Position numbers and translations under genes: made by a program. Positions 4,711 to 6,716 of a DNA stretch of 6,716 nt are shown here, piece after piece (position 1 is the first letter of the stretch; the number at the start of each line of letters is the position of its first letter). Origin of the DNA: Rickettsiales bacterium. GTDB taxonomy: Bacteria > Pseudomonadota > Alphaproteobacteria > Rickettsiales > Anaplasmataceae. The stretch spans positions 1-6,716 of the forward strand of contig JAITUS010000156.1 of the NCBI GenBank assembly GCA_031286185.1, given 5' to 3'. The notes beneath the pieces were generated by a model, which saw only the letters and a list, made by a program, of their open reading frames with translations, did no database searches and was not told where the DNA came from.

Positions 4711-6306
4711 ATGGCTAAAGGAAATAATGCCCTGTTAATATTCGATTTTGATAACACTATTACTAATGAGCACATGCATAATGTTTTTTCTAGGTTAGGA
4801 AAAAGTGACTTTGATTCTACTCAAAATAATGCAGTAACGGATGTTGATATAAGAAAATTTCTAGAGAATACAGACGGAATAAAAAATGCAGAGGGGCTAA
4901 AATCTGTGTTGCGATCTGCACTTTCAAATGGAGTGAAAGTTAACATTGCATCATACACAAAATATCCAAATGCTGTAAAAAAAGTAGCAAAAGATTATTT
5001 AGGTTTATCTAAAGAGCAGGCAGACAGTGTTTCTGTGTTTGGCGGATTTCCAAAAAGTTATGATCCCAAATTACAAGAAGATCAACAAAATCAAGTTGGA
5101 AAAAATTTGCACATCTGCAGAGCAATTGCGGAATATAAAAATAAACACAATGGTCAGTTACCAAAAACTGTTATGTTAGTTGATGATAGTGCAGGTAATA
5201 TAAAAAAAATTAATGAGTTCATTGAATCAATGAGCAAAAGAGAGGGATGGCTTGAAAAAAATGGGCTGAGTATTGAAGAGATACAAAAAATCAGATTTGA
5301 AGGTGTGCGAGTGCTTAAAGAGGATAAAAATGTTGATTATCTAGGAAAGGTACAAAAATTTATCAATACCAGTTTGATACAAGAACCAATTTATGAAAAT
5401 TTAAGGAAGGAAGATCCCATATACCAAAATCTTCAAGATATTCAGAATGCATTAAAAGTGCAAGCAGAGCCTGTACATCAGAGTGTATCATCATCACTTC
5501 CTCAAACAAGGAAATCAGATAGTGATATAGCCGTTGACGGTGAGAATAAAAAACAAGATATTAAGGACATGTCATCATCCAAGGCACAAGCAAAACCAAC
5601 ACACTCAAGACGTCATGCAATGATACTTGACCCTCAGCAAGTAAAATCTGCACTTCAGAACACTGAAGAGTTATCGCCAGGTAAAAAATACGCACATACT
5701 CAAACCTTTTCCTTATTTAGGGAAATCAAATCGATTAAACAGTGGTTTAAAGGTTGTGCTAAAGAAATAATAGATGCCATGTGCAATTTATTTAAAAAGG
5801 AAGTGGTAACAAAACTCAAAGGGCAAGGCTATGCGGTGAGTAGTGAACAGGGGAATGATGGAATTATTGTTAGTAGTAATGAACTAATATATGCTCCAAA
5901 GATAAACAAAGATATTATTGTCGAGTCTTTGAAGCAAGTAATGGATAATAAAGAGGGAATCAGAGCTCTTGGAAACAATTATAAAGGTGGCCAGCTAGAG
6001 CAAGAGATATCGAAATTATTGAACGCTGATTTGCAAAAGGAAAATATAAATTCGAACTCTGTAGGAGTAAACCATGAAGAGCCTATATTTCAAACTTGTG
6101 AAGAGACATTGATCTCTCATCAGCAAATAAGAGGAAACTATAATAATAGGGAGCCTATATTTCAAACTCGTGAAGAGGCATTAAGAGGTGACTCACAAAA
6201 GAAAAATGCAAATTCAAGCAGAAGGCCGCTACCATCATTGCCTCCTAAAAGCCGCATGGAAGAGGTAAAAACAGAGGGTAAAACCAAAACTGTTGAAAAA
6301 AGTTGA
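4711..6306 (+). CDS. HAD-domain protein with SH2/SH3-ligand-like tail; candidate secreted effector
   Basis: This 531-residue soluble protein has no signal peptide or membrane segment. Residues about 7-220 look like a HAD-superfamily domain: motif I DFDNT with Asp12, Asp14 and Thr16; motif II around Ser81 (VNIASYT); motif IV VMLVDDS with Asp158/Asp159. A phosphatase or phosphotransferase activity is therefore plausible. The tail is polar and looks disordered. It carries EPIYENL (225-231) and DPIYQNL (235-241), ELIYA (391-395), then EPIFQT at 457-462 and 481-486. Near the end RPLPSLP (505-511) fits the class I SH3 ligand RxxPxxP, and PSLPPK (508-513) fits class II PxxPxK. The last 16 residues are rich in Lys and Glu. 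Tyrosine and proline ligands of this kind are known from bacterial effectors that act in host cells, and Rickettsiales have a type IV secretion system. Secretion and targets are inference. I recognise no named homologue. Confidence 0.7.
   Translation: MAKGNNALLIFDFDNTITNEHMHNVFSRLGKSDFDSTQNNAVTDVDIRKFLENTDGIKNAEGLKSVLRSALSNGVKVNIASYTKYPNAVKKVAKDYLGLSKEQADSVSVFGGFPKSYDPKLQEDQQNQVGKNLHICRAIAEYKNKHNGQLPKTVMLVDDSAGNIKKINEFIESMSKREGWLEKNGLSIEEIQKIRFEGVRVLKEDKNVDYLGKVQKFINTSLIQEPIYENLRKEDPIYQNLQDIQNALKVQAEPVHQSVSSSLPQTRKSDSDIAVDGENKKQDIKDMSSSKAQAKPTHSRRHAMILDPQQVKSALQNTEELSPGKKYAHTQTFSLFREIKSIKQWFKGCAKEIIDAMCNLFKKEVVTKLKGQGYAVSSEQGNDGIIVSSNELIYAPKINKDIIVESLKQVMDNKEGIRALGNNYKGGQLEQEISKLLNADLQKENINSNSVGVNHEEPIFQTCEETLISHQQIRGNYNNREPIFQTREEALRGDSQKKNANSSRRPLPSLPPKSRMEEVKTEGKTKTVEKS
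6079..6182 (+). repeat. In-frame direct repeat encoding EPIFQT(C/R)EE(T/A)L
   Basis: The 32-base blocks at 6079-6110 and 6151-6182 match at 30 positions and start 72 bases (24 codons) apart. The rest of each 72-base unit is much more diverged. Each block encodes EPIFQT, then Cys or Arg, EE, Thr or Ala, and Leu. A wider echo, QKENINSNS (442-450) and QKKNANSSR (496-504), suggests several rounds of duplication in this tail. Confidence 0.8.
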
Positions 6307-6400
6307 TGGTTTATGCACATTGTTTTAATTATAAGACATGTTGAATGCACATATGAGCAAGTGCAAAAGTTTATTTAGGTCAGATATAAGAAGGTGGAAA

Positions 6401-6428
6401 AGATAGAGGGACAGTTGTTCCTCTATCC
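6401..6428 (-). terminator. Strong hairpin downstream of the 531-aa gene
   Basis: GATAGAGG (6402-6409) pairs with CCTCTATC (6420-6427). The stem continues G-T, A-T, C-G to a tetraloop AGTT (6413-6416), about 11 pairs in all. On the plus strand no T-run follows. On the minus strand the stem is followed by TTTTCC, so as an intrinsic terminator it would stop leftward transcription. It could still stabilise the 3' end of the rightward transcript about 95 bases after its stop codon. Confidence 0.45.
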
Positions 6429-6462
6429 AGCCTGTGTCATATATGCATAAAACTAATTTACG

Positions 6463-6474
6463 GGGAACGTTCCC
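6463..6474. repeat. 12-bp perfect palindrome GGGAACGTTCCC
   Basis: It is self-complementary without a spacer, 24 bases before the IS boundary, in a locally G+C-rich stretch (6461-6493) unlike the surrounding AT-rich spacer. It could be an operator-like site or part of a remnant of the sequence into which the IS inserted. No function can be assigned. Confidence 0.4.
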
Positions 6475-6498
6475 GAGAACAAAGGCGCCTGGTTGTTA

Positions 6499-6515
6499 GA
6501 ACCTGTTTAAAATCT
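6499..6515 (+). repeat. IS terminal inverted repeat, left
   Basis: GAACCTGTTTAAAATCT is the exact reverse complement of 102-118. It is preceded by TTA (6496-6498), consistent with a TNA target duplication. Confidence 0.85.
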
Positions 6516-6560
6516 CGAAGAGATGAGGTAAAATAAGCATAGATTAATAATGAGGTGTCT

Positions 6561-6716
6561 GTGCGGAAAAGTTATCCAAGCAGTATAAGTCGAGAGAAAT
6601 TTGAAAAAATCAGGCCAATTCTGGAGAGTAGCAAGCAGAAAATAAAACCAAAAAAACTTGATTTGTATGATGTATTTTGTGGAGTGTTGTACGTCTTAAA
6701 AAGTGGTTGTCAGTGG
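6561..6716 (+). CDS. IS5-family transposase, N-terminal part (window-truncated)
   Basis: Fifty-two codons are visible from GTG 6561, reading MRKSYPSSISREKFEKIRPI and later LYDVFCGVLYVLKSGCQW at the window edge. This is the typical N-terminal helical domain of IS5-family transposases: a YPS start, an ISREKFE.I block, then an LYDVFC.VLY.L..GCQW block. GTG 6561 is chosen because GAGG (6552-6555) lies five bases upstream. An in-frame GTG at 6555 overlaps that site and would add two residues. Members of this group often split the enzyme over two frames. The part that would show it is beyond the window. Confidence 0.88.
   Translation, partial: MRKSYPSSISREKFEKIRPILESSKQKIKPKKLDLYDVFCGVLYVLKSGCQW

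Larger units (their letters stand above)
6499..6716 (+). mobile_element. Left end of a second IS5-family element, same orientation
   Basis: This comprises the terminal repeat, a short leader and the transposase start; the element continues past the window. A possible internal promoter, TTTAAA (6506-6511), 17 bases, TAAAAT (6529-6534), has its -35 inside the terminal repeat. That would let transposase binding to the repeat shut off its own gene. It shares its terminal repeat and orientation with the element at 1-118. Confidence 0.8.

Noticed and set aside
6333..6497. Minus-strand open stretch of about 55 codons next to the second IS
   Set aside because: It has no credible start codon upstream, being closed by a stop at the IS boundary, and it runs through a perfect hairpin. 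It is kept only as a possible gene remnant, not as a gene.
1..6716. CRISPR array or phage genes
   Set aside because: No regularly spaced short repeats and no phage structural or integrase genes are present.

Overview
The window looks like chromosome of a Wolbachia-type Rickettsiales endosymbiont. Pointers are the low G+C content, the sparse coding with long AT-rich spacers, the isolated nuoE followed directly by tgt, a two-gene Mla-type ABC transporter, an IS5-family element at both ends, and a large protein that looks like a host-directed effector. The genus assignment is inference from gene content and style; no search was run.

Layout. (1) Positions 1-118 are the right end of an IS5-family element: the last 35 codons of its transposase plus the terminal inverted repeat. 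(2) Positions 119-531 (minus) hold a small membrane-protein gene that is split by a one-base frame change and cut at its 3' end by that IS. Its promoter looks intact. (3) Positions 638-2114 (minus) are an overlapping permease/ATPase pair, mlaE-mlaF, for phospholipid transport across the envelope, with a good promoter at 2175-2203. (4) Positions 2204-2815 contain no convincing protein gene. They hold two divergent copies of a repeat, several inverted repeats and a promoter-to-hairpin arrangement that could be a small RNA of about 180 nt. (5) Positions 2871-4565 (plus) are nuoE (complex I, 2Fe-2S subunit) and tgt (tRNA-guanine transglycosylase), with nothing between the stop of one and the start of the other. 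(6) Positions 4711-6306 (plus) encode a 531-residue protein with an N-terminal HAD-type phosphatase-like domain. Its long tail carries tyrosine motifs (EPIYENL, DPIYQNL), degenerate EPIF repeats and a near-ideal SH3 ligand. (7) Positions 6307-6498 are a spacer with a strong hairpin and a 12-bp palindrome. (8) Positions 6499-6716 are the left end of a second, same-orientation copy of an element with the same terminal repeat, with its transposase running off the window.

The standard genes (mlaE, mlaF, nuoE, tgt) are intact housekeeping genes. The accessory interest lies in the 531-aa candidate effector, which combines a HAD fold with what look like ligands for host SH2 and SH3 domains, and in the repeat-rich spacer upstream of nuoE. 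The two direct IS copies bracket the whole block.
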